Source: Deltaproteobacteria bacterium
GTDB taxonomy: Bacteria > Desulfobacterota > Deferrimicrobia > Deferrimicrobiales > Deferrimicrobiaceae
DNA length: 14,389 nucleotides
Assembly (NCBI GenBank): GCA_025357175.1
Contig: JANXPS010000005.1
Location: forward strand, 1 to 14,389
Direction: 5' to 3'
Position numbers and translations under genes: made by a program. Positions 1-6,939 of the stretch are shown one piece after another; the first letter of the stretch is position 1; each line of letters starts with the position of its first letter. A model generated the notes under the pieces. It saw only the letters and a list, made by a program, of their open reading frames with translations. It did no database searches and was not told where the DNA came from.

Positions 1-226
1 CGAGGGAGGCACCCCGGGCAAAGAGGATCTCGGCGCCGGGGCGAACGGTCAGGCGGGCGCCCCGGCTCACGGAAACGGGCTGCTCGACGAGCACCCGCCC
101 TTCCCATACGATGTCGTTGTCGATCGGACCGGAGACTTTGCGAAGCTGCCGCTCGTCGCCCGCGACCGCCAGAAAGGCGAATGCGAACGCCGCGCAGGCG
201 GCGATGCACGCCGAACCTGACCTCAT
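1..226 (-). CDS. Secreted right-handed parallel beta-helix-type protein, N-terminal part only
   Basis: This is the N-terminal 75 codons of a gene that runs off the left edge. The ATG at 226 overlaps the stop of the upstream propeller gene as ATGA, and it has a good ribosome site (GGAGGGG) 4-6 bases before it. Residues 1 to about 20 form a signal peptide with a hydrophobic Ala/Phe-rich core and a likely cleavage after AVA. The mature start reads like the entry strand of many secreted beta-helix proteins: SGPIDNDIVWEGRVLVE, then 'SVSRGARLTVRPGAEILF', where a Val-Trp-x-Gly strand is followed by a 'Gly-Ala-x-Leu-Thr-Val-x-Pro-Gly' turn. I infer a secreted pectate-lyase-like solenoid of unknown ligand. 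The fold call rests only on this short N-terminus. It is the last visible gene of the minus-strand operon. Confidence 0.75.
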   Translation of the reverse strand, partial: MRSGSACIAACAAFAFAFLAVAGDERQLRKVSGPIDNDIVWEGRVLVEQPVSVSRGARLTVRPGAEILFARGASL

Positions 227-1284
227 GCTGCCCCTCCCGCCGGCTTCAGCCGGTAAATATGCCCGTCGCGCGAACCGCACAGGACCGACCCCTCGGGACC
301 GGGGGCGAGCGCCTGCACCGCACCGCCCGCCCTGAAATTCGACCGTTCCCGCCCGGAGGACGGATCGATGAAACGGACCTCGCCCGCATTGTCCCCGAAA
401 ACAACCAGGCCGCCCGAGATCACCGGCGACGAATAGATCGGGGCCGCCCCATGGAATGTCCACGCCGCCTTGCCGTCGTCAGGCCGCAACGCGTGAAGCA
501 CTCCGGCGCAGTCGCCGACGAACAGCAGCTTTTCGGCGACAAGGGGCGACGAATATTCGATCCGGCTGCCCGTGTCGTATCGCCATGCCTCGCCGCCCCT
601 TGCCGCATCGAGGGCGTAAACCCTGCCGTTGCGGCAACCGAAGCTGACGAGGCCGCCGGTGACGGCGGGCGTGCCGTTGATCGCCCCCCCGGCATCGAAG
701 CGCCATTTGACGGCCCCCGTGGCCGGGTCGAATGCGTAGAGGAAGCCGTCTTCCGACCCGACGAATCCCTCCGGCGCCGCTTTCCCCCGGATCGGCCCGC
801 CTGTCGAAAAAGACCATTCCTTCCTGCCGGTCTCGAGGTCGAGCGCGTAAAGCACGCCGTCGAAACCGCCGACGAGCACCTTTCCGCCGGAGAGGACCGG
901 GCCGCCCTGCCTGTGGTCGTCGAACCCGGAAGCGGGCATCGGGAAGCGCCACAGCTCGCGTCCGTCCCGCGCGTCGAGACAGCGCACGAGGCGGTTCCAG
1001 GAGCAGAAAACCACTTTTCCGCCGACGAGCAGCGGGGCGGCGTCCACGAAGTCTCCCGCGTCGATCGACCAGCGCATGAGACCGGACCGTGATTCGAGCG
1101 CGAAGAAACGATGATCCCAGGAGCCGGCGTAGACGGAGTCGCCGCCGACCGCCGGCACGCAATCGACGAAACCGCCGGTCTTGTACTTCCAGATCTCGAG
1201 GACCGGGCCGGCGTTCTGCCCGCTGGAATTCGCGATTGCGGCGGAAAGCGACAAGGCCACGACAATGCCGGTCATTGCACGCAT
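223..1284 (-). CDS. Secreted PQQ-like beta-propeller repeat protein
   Basis: The protein has 353 aa. Residues 1 to about 18 are a signal peptide, so it should be periplasmic or extracellular. From about residue 30 to the end there are roughly eight repeats of about 40 residues with the PQQ/YVTN-type propeller pattern: 'GG.v.vG..dG.lyAlD..tG...W.f..Gg.i.ssPav'. Examples are DGVLYALDLETG (142-153), DGFLYAFDPATG (179-190) and NGRVYALDAARG (219-230). I see no second domain and no dehydrogenase catalytic region, so it is a propeller scaffold or binding protein (like BamB or WD40-type PQQ proteins) and not a proven quinoprotein enzyme. I chose ATG 1284; ATG 1275 is the alternative, and GGGAGA lies a little far upstream. 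It follows the lipoprotein gene by 41 bases and overlaps the next gene by 4. Confidence 0.88.
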   Translation of the reverse strand: MRAMTGIVVALSLSAAIANSSGQNAGPVLEIWKYKTGGFVDCVPAVGGDSVYAGSWDHRFFALESRSGLMRWSIDAGDFVDAAPLLVGGKVVFCSWNRLVRCLDARDGRELWRFPMPASGFDDHRQGGPVLSGGKVLVGGFDGVLYALDLETGRKEWSFSTGGPIRGKAAPEGFVGSEDGFLYAFDPATGAVKWRFDAGGAINGTPAVTGGLVSFGCRNGRVYALDAARGGEAWRYDTGSRIEYSSPLVAEKLLFVGDCAGVLHALRPDDGKAAWTFHGAAPIYSSPVISGGLVVFGDNAGEVRFIDPSSGRERSNFRAGGAVQALAPGPEGSVLCGSRDGHIYRLKPAGGAA

Positions 1285-1325
1285 ATCTAATACGATAACA
1301 TTCTCCCGCCCGTTACATGCCGCAC

Positions 1326-2393
1326 TCAACGTACCTCGGAGACGACGATGTCCAGCCCGGTCAGCCGGTCGCCGTCGCGGATCGTGACCGCGTGTTCGGC
1401 GTTGCCTTCGTAACGGCCGTAGAGATCGCCGGGCGCCGGAGAGCCGCCGTATCCGCTTCGGGCCCCGAGGTAGTAGACGCCCGGGGCGGGCACCGACAGC
1501 CGGTAGCGGCCATCCTCCCCGGTGCTTTCGGAAATGAATGCCGGACGGTTGAGAAGGTCGGGGTTGTCGTACAGGGCGGCATAAAGGCCCTTTCGCGGCC
1601 GACCGTCGGCGCCGAGAATGCGGCCCTCGATCGAGGAGGGGGAAACCGACGAGGCCGAGTATCCCGGCGTGTTTCTCAGGCGGAGCGTCGTGGCGGGCAA
1701 GGATACCCGCAGAAGCCTGCCGCTCTCGATCTCGACGGGATTCGAGGGGAGGTATCCGAAGGCGTCCCCCTTGCGCAGCGGTCCGGCGACACCCCCGGAG
1801 GCGCGTTTGCGGGCGACGAGGTAGTAACGGCCCGGCGGCAGGTCGAGATAGAACGAGCCGTCGGCTCCGGTCGGCGCGGAAGCCGCGAAACCCATGTCCC
1901 GGAAGGCGGTGTCGGTACGGAGGTAGGCGAAAACGTGGGCATCGGCCAACGGCATGCCGTCGACCAGGACCTGCCCCGAAACGCCGGATTCTTCGGCCGA
2001 TTCGCCGGAAACTGCCGCCGTCGGCGGGGCGGCGGCCTCGGTGAGCCCGAGGAAGATCTCGCGGGGAGGGCCCTCGGCCAGGTAAACGGGATTTCCGCCG
2101 AAGAATGCGAAGCGATCGCCGGGAGCGACGGCCCTTGAATAATCGCCGTCCTTGCGCCAGTGCGCCAGCAGGAACCATCGGCCGGGGGAAAGCGCAGAGC
2201 GTGCGATGCCGGCGGCATCGGTCGTCGACGAGACGGGGAGGGCGTTGTCGCCGGGGGCGATGTCCCGCCGCCATTCGACCCTTGCTCCGGCCAACGGAGC
2301 CTCTTTCCAGGTCACGCGAACGGCTGTCCTGGCCGCGCAGCCGCAGAGCGCGACCAGCAGTAGCGCCGAAAGGATCGTTCGGGGCCGCGTCAT
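1326..2393 (-). CDS. Lipoprotein with three carboxypeptidase-regulatory-like modules
   Basis: The protein has 355 aa. It starts with a short basic segment, a hydrophobic stretch and the lipobox-like Leu-Cys-Gly-Cys (16-19), so I infer a lipidated envelope protein. The rest reads as three CarboxypepD_reg/SpaA-like beta-sandwich modules, at roughly 21-115, 130-235 and 245-355. Each has the pattern 'tgaDGsFyldLppGrYYLvARkR' followed by a Gly-rich loop. The last module ends with YYLGARSGYGGSPAPGDLYG, which closely matches the C-terminal module of the neighbouring 249-aa lipoprotein. Such modules are known as structural or binding domains without catalysis of their own. I chose ATG 2393 because it directly precedes the signal peptide; upstream in-frame codons give an Arg/Ser-rich stretch with no signal character and overlap the preceding gene. 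The gap to the preceding gene is 25 bases. Confidence 0.85.
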   Translation of the reverse strand: MTRPRTILSALLLVALCGCAARTAVRVTWKEAPLAGARVEWRRDIAPGDNALPVSSTTDAAGIARSALSPGRWFLLAHWRKDGDYSRAVAPGDRFAFFGGNPVYLAEGPPREIFLGLTEAAAPPTAAVSGESAEESGVSGQVLVDGMPLADAHVFAYLRTDTAFRDMGFAASAPTGADGSFYLDLPPGRYYLVARKRASGGVAGPLRKGDAFGYLPSNPVEIESGRLLRVSLPATTLRLRNTPGYSASSVSPSSIEGRILGADGRPRKGLYAALYDNPDLLNRPAFISESTGEDGRYRLSVPAPGVYYLGARSGYGGSPAPGDLYGRYEGNAEHAVTIRDGDRLTGLDIVVSEVR

Positions 2394-2418
2394 CCGGACG
2401 CGCCCTGCCGGCGCCTTG

Positions 2419-3168
2419 CTACCAGACGCGGAAGACCATGATGTCGATCCCGGTCTTGTGCTCGCCGTCCTTGAGGACGACACCGGTCGGATTGATCGAA
2501 CCCTCGTCGTACCGGCCGTAGAGATCGCCGATGCGCGGGGGGCCGCCAAACCGGTCGCGGGCGGAAAGGTAATAGGTGCCGCCCTTGGGAAGGAAAACGA
2601 TGAAATTGCCGTCGGGACCGGTCCGTTCGCTGACGTACTTGGGGCGCTCGGACATCTGCACGTAGGTGTAGACGTGGACGCGCGTTCCCTGGACCGGGTT
2701 GCCTTCGGAGTCGCGAACCTTCCCGGAAATCGCCGTCGTCCAGTCTTTCGGCGGCTGGAATGAAGACTTGTATTCCGAGTCTTCCTTGACGTTCATGACG
2801 AGGTTGAGAACGACCTTCCCGTCGGAACCGACCGTGATGTCGACCGGTTCGCTGCGGCGATCGCCGGCCGTCAGCGGGCCGCCGTTTTCGTTCGTCGCGC
2901 GCCTGCGGGCGACGACGGTGTAGGAACCCGGCGCGAGATCGACGGAGAACGCGCCGTCGGACAGCGTCGACATGGGCGTGATCACTTCGGCCGGGCCGTG
3001 CGGCGTCACGCCTTTTTTGTAAACGTAGAGGAACGCGTTGTCGGCCGGGGCGTAGATCGTTCCGGTGACGCCGGCTTTTCCGGCGATCTTCTGCGCCGCG
3101 CAACCGCTCAGGGAAAACGCCGTCACCACGAAAAGGGCGATGGCAACCCGTGTCAGACGTCCGTTCAT
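2419..3168 (-). CDS. Lipoprotein with two carboxypeptidase-regulatory-like modules
   Basis: The protein has 249 aa. A signal peptide ends in a good lipobox, Leu-Ser-Gly-Cys, with C23 as the lipidated residue. There are two beta-sandwich modules, about 34-125 ('GVTGTIYAP ... DGAFSVDLAPGSYTVVARRR') and about 136-249 ('AISGKVRDSEGNPVQGTRVHVYTY ... DGNFIVFLPKGGTYYLSARDR'). The second ends in GGPPRIGDLYGRYDEGSINP and 'TGIDIMVFRVW', nearly the same plan as the end of the next gene (TGLDIVVSEVR), so the two are paralogues. The ribosome site CGGAGGT lies 9 bases before ATG 3168. It follows the permease gene by 55 bases without a visible terminator, so it is probably in the same operon. The binding partner is unknown. 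Confidence 0.87.
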   Translation of the reverse strand: MNGRLTRVAIALFVVTAFSLSGCAAQKIAGKAGVTGTIYAPADNAFLYVYKKGVTPHGPAEVITPMSTLSDGAFSVDLAPGSYTVVARRRATNENGGPLTAGDRRSEPVDITVGSDGKVVLNLVMNVKEDSEYKSSFQPPKDWTTAISGKVRDSEGNPVQGTRVHVYTYVQMSERPKYVSERTGPDGNFIVFLPKGGTYYLSARDRFGGPPRIGDLYGRYDEGSINPTGVVLKDGEHKTGIDIMVFRVW

Positions 3169-3223
3169 CTTTTAAAAACCTCCGTTGAGAAGAAACCGCG
3201 CGGGATGTGGCGGTGGATGCGCG

Positions 3224-4192
3224 TCAGCCGTAAACCGCCTGGAACAGGTAGCCGCTCGCAACCGCAGCCGCAAGCCCGACCGACAGGTAGAGCACGAACG
3301 CGCGCCTTTCGTAGACGCCGGCCAGCGTCGCGATCGCCGGAATGCTGGTGACGGGCCCGCCGATCAGCATCGCCATCCCGGCCCCGGGGCTCATGCCGGC
3401 GGCAAGAAGGCCCTTGATGACGGCCGGTGCGGCCATCTGGTGGATCGGAAGCGGAACGGAAAGCAGCGTGGCGAACAGGACCGCCAGCACCGACTTGCGT
3501 CCCAGCAGCGGCTCGACCAGGTTGAGCGGCAGGTAATAGGTGATCAATGCCTGGATGAGGAGCGCGGCGAGCAGGAACTTGCCCACGCCGAACGCCATGT
3601 CGCGAAACCGCTCGAGGAAGAATACGAACCTGTTTTCCCGTTCGTGGACGTGCCCGTCGTCACACTCTGCGCTCTTGAAGCATCCTGCGTTGACGATCTC
3701 TTCGAACCCGGGGCGGACAGCGCCGTCGCGGTCGTACATTTTTTCGACCTTGAAACTCGTGCCGGAAAGGATGCCGCGCGAGGAAAGCCACCGGGCGATG
3801 AATCCGGCCGACAGGCCCACCATCGCCGCGACCGCCAGCTTCCACAGCGCCCATACCCATCCGAGCTGCCCCACCGTGACGATAAAGGCGTCGGGAGCCA
3901 TGAGCGGAGAAGTGATGAGCAGCGCGAGCACCGGCGCCAGCGGAACACCGGCGGCCGACAAGGCGATCACGACCGGCATGATTCCGCAGGAGCACAAGGG
4001 GGATATCAGCCCTGCCCCGACTCCCACGAAGATCGCGGCGCGGTCGTAGCGGATCAGGGAGGCCCTGATACGGCGGTCCCACTTCCAGGTCTTGATGAGA
4101 GCCGCGAAGACGACCCCGGCCAGGTAATAGGGCCAAAGCGTTCCGGCCTGGGCCAGGAACAGATCCTTGATGATCGGCAGGTCGTTCATCAT
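3224..4192 (-). CDS. ArsP/DUF318-type inner-membrane permease
   Basis: The 322-aa polytopic membrane protein has the two-repeat layout of the ArsP_1/DUF318 permease family (YraQ, ArsP and SO_0444-like exporters). Repeat one carries the family hallmark PLCSCG at 65-70 (C67, C69), then 'TSPLMAPDAF' at 94-103. Repeat two carries SVPLPIHQMAAPAVIKGLLA at 245-264, then 'GGPVTSIPAI' at 278-287. A hydrophilic loop at about 145-198 separates the halves and contains C171, C177 and a D-D-G-H-x-H patch (178-183) that could bind metal. Known relatives export arsenicals or metals or are uncharacterised, so the substrate here is open. The start ATG 4192 is followed by a second ATG at 4189. The gene begins 6 bases after the HEAT gene stop with no clear ribosome site, which suggests translational coupling. 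Confidence 0.88.
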   Translation of the reverse strand: MMNDLPIIKDLFLAQAGTLWPYYLAGVVFAALIKTWKWDRRIRASLIRYDRAAIFVGVGAGLISPLCSCGIMPVVIALSAAGVPLAPVLALLITSPLMAPDAFIVTVGQLGWVWALWKLAVAAMVGLSAGFIARWLSSRGILSGTSFKVEKMYDRDGAVRPGFEEIVNAGCFKSAECDDGHVHERENRFVFFLERFRDMAFGVGKFLLAALLIQALITYYLPLNLVEPLLGRKSVLAVLFATLLSVPLPIHQMAAPAVIKGLLAAGMSPGAGMAMLIGGPVTSIPAIATLAGVYERRAFVLYLSVGLAAAVASGYLFQAVYG

Positions 4193-4198
4193 TACATG

Positions 4199-5155
4199 TT
4201 ACCGGTAAAGGTTGTAGGGAAGCACTTTCTTTCCCTTGGCGTCGCGGTAGAGCACCCGTTCGCCGGTGATGTTCTCGAGCGCCCGTGCCGACCATTCGCG
4301 CACGTTGGGGTCGGCATCCTCGAGCGTCTTGCGCAATGCCCCCTCGGCCGGTTTGGCGATCAGGATGCCGAGCGACCAGGCGCATTCGACTCGGACGCCG
4401 GTCTCGCCTTCGAGGAGCCACCTTTCGAGCGGTACGTAGCATTTGACCGTTCCGCATTTCGAGAGCGCTCTCGCCGCCGCCGCCTGAATTCCCGGAATCT
4501 TCTCCTGGTCGAGCACCGCCAGGATTGCATCTTCGGCCCGCGTGTCCTCGATGTCTTCGAGTGCCCGCAGCATCCCTTTGCGCGCCCGACCCGACGAGGA
4601 CGGCAGAGCCGACACGATGGCCGGCGTCGACTTTCTGCCGATGTTGATCAGCGCCCGGGTCGAAGCCTTGACGACGCTCTCGTTGCGGTCGGTCAGCGCC
4701 GCTACGAGAATGGGAACGGAATCGGGGTTGCGGATCTCACCGAGCGCCCAGGCGGCGATATATCGCCTGGGGCGATCGCTACGAAGAAACGCGGTAAGCC
4801 GGGGAACCGCCTCCTGTGCGCGGATTTCTCCCAACATGCCGACCGCCAGTTCGGCAAGGGCAGGATTTGGATCGTCGAGCGCCTCCATCATCGGGGCAAT
4901 CGCCTTGGGGCCGAGCGTGGAAATGACCCGGATCAACCGTTCGTTGTCTTCGGTCGCGAAAAACGGGAGCAGCGCCCGGACTTTGGCCGGATCGCCCGCC
5001 TTCGCCTCTTCGACGGCGCGTTCGGCATCCGTCGAGAACGGCGTGCCCGGCATCGTGGTGTGGACTCCCCTCTCGCCGGCCGAACCGCAAGCCACGGCAA
5101 GGAGGCAAAAAAGGCCTGTTGCCGCCCACCGGCCCATGTGACGATCTGCCTTCAT
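4199..5155 (-). CDS. HEAT-repeat lipoprotein
   Basis: The protein has 318 aa. Residues 1-23 form a signal peptide ending 'LLAVAC', with C23 as the probable lipid site (Ala at -3 is acceptable but not ideal). From about 45 to 300 there are roughly seven alpha-helical HEAT/PBS-lyase-type repeats, for example 'PALAELAVGMLGEIRAQEAV', 'PRRYIAAWALGEIRNPDSV', 'ESVVKASTRALINIGRKSTP' and 'PNVREWSARALENITGERV'. These repeats are protein-interaction scaffolds, so a structural or assembly role at the membrane is inferred. I chose ATG 5155 because CGGAGG sits 4-5 bases ahead and the signal peptide follows directly; a further upstream ATG at 5194 would start inside the terminator hairpin. It is the first gene of the apparent six-gene operon. 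Confidence 0.87.
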   Translation of the reverse strand: MKADRHMGRWAATGLFCLLAVACGSAGERGVHTTMPGTPFSTDAERAVEEAKAGDPAKVRALLPFFATEDNERLIRVISTLGPKAIAPMMEALDDPNPALAELAVGMLGEIRAQEAVPRLTAFLRSDRPRRYIAAWALGEIRNPDSVPILVAALTDRNESVVKASTRALINIGRKSTPAIVSALPSSSGRARKGMLRALEDIEDTRAEDAILAVLDQEKIPGIQAAAARALSKCGTVKCYVPLERWLLEGETGVRVECAWSLGILIAKPAEGALRKTLEDADPNVREWSARALENITGERVLYRDAKGKKVLPYNLYR

Positions 5156-5172
5156 GAATCCTCCGTCCCCGG

Positions 5173-5212
5173 ATAAAGAAAAGCCCCGCCGCACGAGAAC
5201 CGGCAGCGGGGC
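5173..5212 (-). terminator. Rho-independent terminator of the CRTAC gene
   Basis: On the minus strand, the perfect 7-bp stem GCCCCGC/GCGGGGC (with a further CCG/CGG inner pairing across a small bulge) is followed by TTTTCTTTAT. It lies 39 bases after the CRTAC stop. On the plus strand no T-run follows, so it acts in one direction. Its T-run ends only about 17 bases before the HEAT lipoprotein ATG. Confidence 0.85.
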
Positions 5213-5251
5213 GAGTGACTTTATAAATTATGCGTCGGGTTGGCCTTGCCG

Positions 5252-6766
5252 CTACTCGGTCTCGCGAATCTCGTAGACCTTGCCTTTCTTCACGTTCTGC
5301 CGGACCACGATGCCGCTCGGGAAAGTCAGCTCGGCGGTATACTCCCCGTCACCGGGAACACCGAAGTGCACTTCGAGCGGGGGACATGCGCAGAAGCCGT
5401 TGGCGGTCATCACCTGCCGGAAGCCCACCAGCTTGCCAGTTGCGTCGAGGAGACGGACCTTGGTGCCGACCGCATCGCGCGTGGAGCGCAGCTTGCGGGA
5501 GGCATCGGCGTACGTCGTTCCCACGGCCTTGACCTTGATAAAGTTGCCGTCGTTCTGGTCGTTTCGGTAAATGCGCGGACCGACTTCCCAGTTCATGACC
5601 GCGAGGTCGAGGTCGCCGTCGTTGTCCATGTCGAAGAACGCGACGCCCTTGGTGCGGATCGTCTCTAGCTTCATGGACGGATACTTGTCGACGATGTCGG
5701 TGAAGGTCCCGTTGCCGTTGTTGTGGTAGAACTGGTTCGAGAACTTGCAGTCACCCTCGTACATGCTCTGGTAGCCGCTGTGGTCGGTGTCGCCGAACGC
5801 AGTGCCCTTGCCCCAGCCGTTGTGCGCGGTGCCGGATTCCTTCGAGACATCGCGGAACGTGCCGTTGCCCAAGTTGAGCATCATCTTGTTGCCGCCGACG
5901 TAGTTCGAGATATACATGGAGAGGAAGCCGCTGTTGTTGATGTCGCCGATGCCGGCTCCCAGCGTCCAGGCGCCGTTGGTGACGCCCGCTTCCTGGGCCA
6001 CGTCCTTGAAGGTGCCGTCGCCCATGTTCTTGTAAAGAAGGTTGCGGCCCACGCCCGGATAGCGACCGGTGGAAACGTAGATGCTGTCCCAGCCCGACCC
6101 GTCGAAGTCGAATGCCACGCTGCTCCAGGACCAGGTCCCGGTACCCACGCCCGATATTTCGCTCACGTCGACGAACTTGACGTCCTGGGGGCCGGTGCCG
6201 GTGGAAACGTTGCGGAACAGCACGTTGTGCTGGCCGACGCCGTAGTTGGAACAGTAGATGTCGAGACGACCGTCCTTGTCGTAGTCGAACATCATCGAAC
6301 CGTAGGTGAAGGCCTTGAGGCCGACGCCGGCGGATTCGGTAATATCGATGAACTTTACGTGACCCGGCGTACTTGCATTGTAATAGAGACGGTTGGACTC
6401 GATCTCGTAGCGACCGCCCTTGGCGACGTAAAGATCGGGCTTCCCGTGGTTTGCGACGTCCCCGAAGCAGGAACCCATGGCGTAGCCGGTTTCGGCCAGT
6501 CCGGCCTGTTCGGTCACGTCCTCGAACTTGCCGTTGCCCTTGTTAAGATAAAGGTGGCTCGGGCCCCCTTTGTTGGAAATGAAGATGTCGAGGAGACCGT
6601 CGCCATCGACGTCGGCTATCGCGACACCCTTGTTTCGGCCGTTGAGGGCCATGCCGGAATCGGACGTGATGTCGACGAACGGTTCTGCCAGCGCGAAACC
6701 GGCGAACCCGGCGACGATCATGACCGGGGCAAACGCATACTTCCAGATTTTTGTCTGGAGTCCCAT
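5252..6766 (-). CDS. Secreted CRTAC1-family protein (VCBS/FG-GAP propeller with ASPIC/UnbV domain)
   Basis: The protein has 504 aa. Residues 1-27 are a signal peptide (cleavage after FALA), so it is exported. About seven VCBS/FG-GAP propeller repeats span about 30-410, with calcium-loop motifs DVDGDGLLD (52-60), DYDKDGRLD (161-169) and DMDNDGDLD (379-387). Other loops are degenerate, such as GDINNSGFLS, GDTDHSGYQS and GDVANHGKPD. Repeats also show the 'LYYNnGnGtFtDvt..aGv' signature. Residues about 430-504 fit the ASPIC/UnbV C-terminal domain ('VGTKVRLLDATGKLVGFRQV', then VHFGV, TFPSG and YEIRE). The family probably binds ligands or carbohydrate through Ca-stabilised blades; its exact role is unknown. 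AAGGAG ends 6 bases before ATG 6766 but touches the ATG at 6772, so I take 6766. A Cys-Ala-Cys at 459-461 is unusual. Confidence 0.9.
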   Translation of the reverse strand: MGLQTKIWKYAFAPVMIVAGFAGFALAEPFVDITSDSGMALNGRNKGVAIADVDGDGLLDIFISNKGGPSHLYLNKGNGKFEDVTEQAGLAETGYAMGSCFGDVANHGKPDLYVAKGGRYEIESNRLYYNASTPGHVKFIDITESAGVGLKAFTYGSMMFDYDKDGRLDIYCSNYGVGQHNVLFRNVSTGTGPQDVKFVDVSEISGVGTGTWSWSSVAFDFDGSGWDSIYVSTGRYPGVGRNLLYKNMGDGTFKDVAQEAGVTNGAWTLGAGIGDINNSGFLSMYISNYVGGNKMMLNLGNGTFRDVSKESGTAHNGWGKGTAFGDTDHSGYQSMYEGDCKFSNQFYHNNGNGTFTDIVDKYPSMKLETIRTKGVAFFDMDNDGDLDLAVMNWEVGPRIYRNDQNDGNFIKVKAVGTTYADASRKLRSTRDAVGTKVRLLDATGKLVGFRQVMTANGFCACPPLEVHFGVPGDGEYTAELTFPSGIVVRQNVKKGKVYEIRETE

Positions 6767-6772
6767 CCTCAT

Positions 6773-6778
6773 CTCCTT
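6773..6778 (-). promoter_or_regulatory. Ribosome binding site deciding the CRTAC start
   Basis: On the minus strand AAGGAG lies directly against the ATG at 6772 (no spacer) and 6 bases before the ATG at 6766. Normal spacing favours 6766. Confidence 0.7.
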
Positions 6779-6819
6779 GAAAGGGCTATGGCGGTTCAGT
6801 TTCTGCGTTACAGCTACCG

Positions 6820-6882
6820 TCAGCAGGGATGAACGGTGGACGAACCGACGACTTTCGGGGCCGCGAAACGGATCTTTTTCAT
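6820..6882 (-). CDS. Small ORF of 20 aa ahead of the CRTAC gene (leader or peptide)
   Basis: The minus-strand ORF reads MKKIRFAAPKVV then GSSTVHPC and stops at TGA. Its ribosome site is ideal: AGGAGGT, 8-base spacer, ATG. It lies 53 bases before the CRTAC start and probably on the same transcript. The peptide is basic at the N-terminus (MKK.R), has no membrane segment and ends in Cys. I do not recognise it. It could be a leader peptide that tunes CRTAC expression, a secreted or modified peptide, or a translated but non-functional ORF. No maturation enzyme or peptide exporter is seen in this window. Stops crowd all three frames just after the TGA except the one that leads into CRTAC, which has no start codon upstream. 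Confidence 0.5.
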   Translation of the reverse strand: MKKIRFAAPKVVGSSTVHPC

Positions 6883-6890
6883 CTTTGCTT

Positions 6891-6897
6891 ACCTCCT
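6891..6897 (-). promoter_or_regulatory. Perfect Shine-Dalgarno of the 20-aa ORF
   Basis: The minus-strand sequence AGGAGGT is followed by AAGCAAAG and then ATG at 6882. It is the strongest ribosome site in the window and the main reason to take the short ORF seriously. Confidence 0.75.
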
Positions 6898-6939
6898 GGG
6901 GTAAATGTGTGTTGGGCGCCCTCGCGGGTCACCACGTTA

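Noticed and set aside
181..1092. Plus-strand open frame of 303 codons opposite the propeller gene
   Set aside because: The minus strand has clear propeller repeats. The plus frame gives low-complexity Arg/Pro/Ala protein without a ribosome site.
3185..5176. Long plus-strand open frame (663 codons) across the permease and HEAT genes
   Set aside because: It is antisense to two well-supported genes. Its translation is rich in Arg, Asp, Gly and His with no recognisable domain. Such shadows are usual in GC-rich DNA.
6814..6825. TGC TGA at the end of the 20-aa ORF read as Cys-selenocysteine
   Set aside because: A TAG follows two codons later, and I see no convincing selenocysteine insertion hairpin directly after it.
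5723..6832. Plus-strand frame of 369 codons opposite the CRTAC gene
   Set aside because: It is a Val/Ala/Gly-rich shadow of the calcium-loop repeats, with no start context.
6767..6900. N-terminal extension of the CRTAC protein through the open frame upstream
   Set aside because: The frame is open, but it has no ATG, GTG or TTG, and an extension would bury the signal peptide.
6914..6921. Palindrome GGGCGCCC
   Set aside because: It is a single 8-base palindrome in GC-rich DNA with no second copy or extended symmetry.
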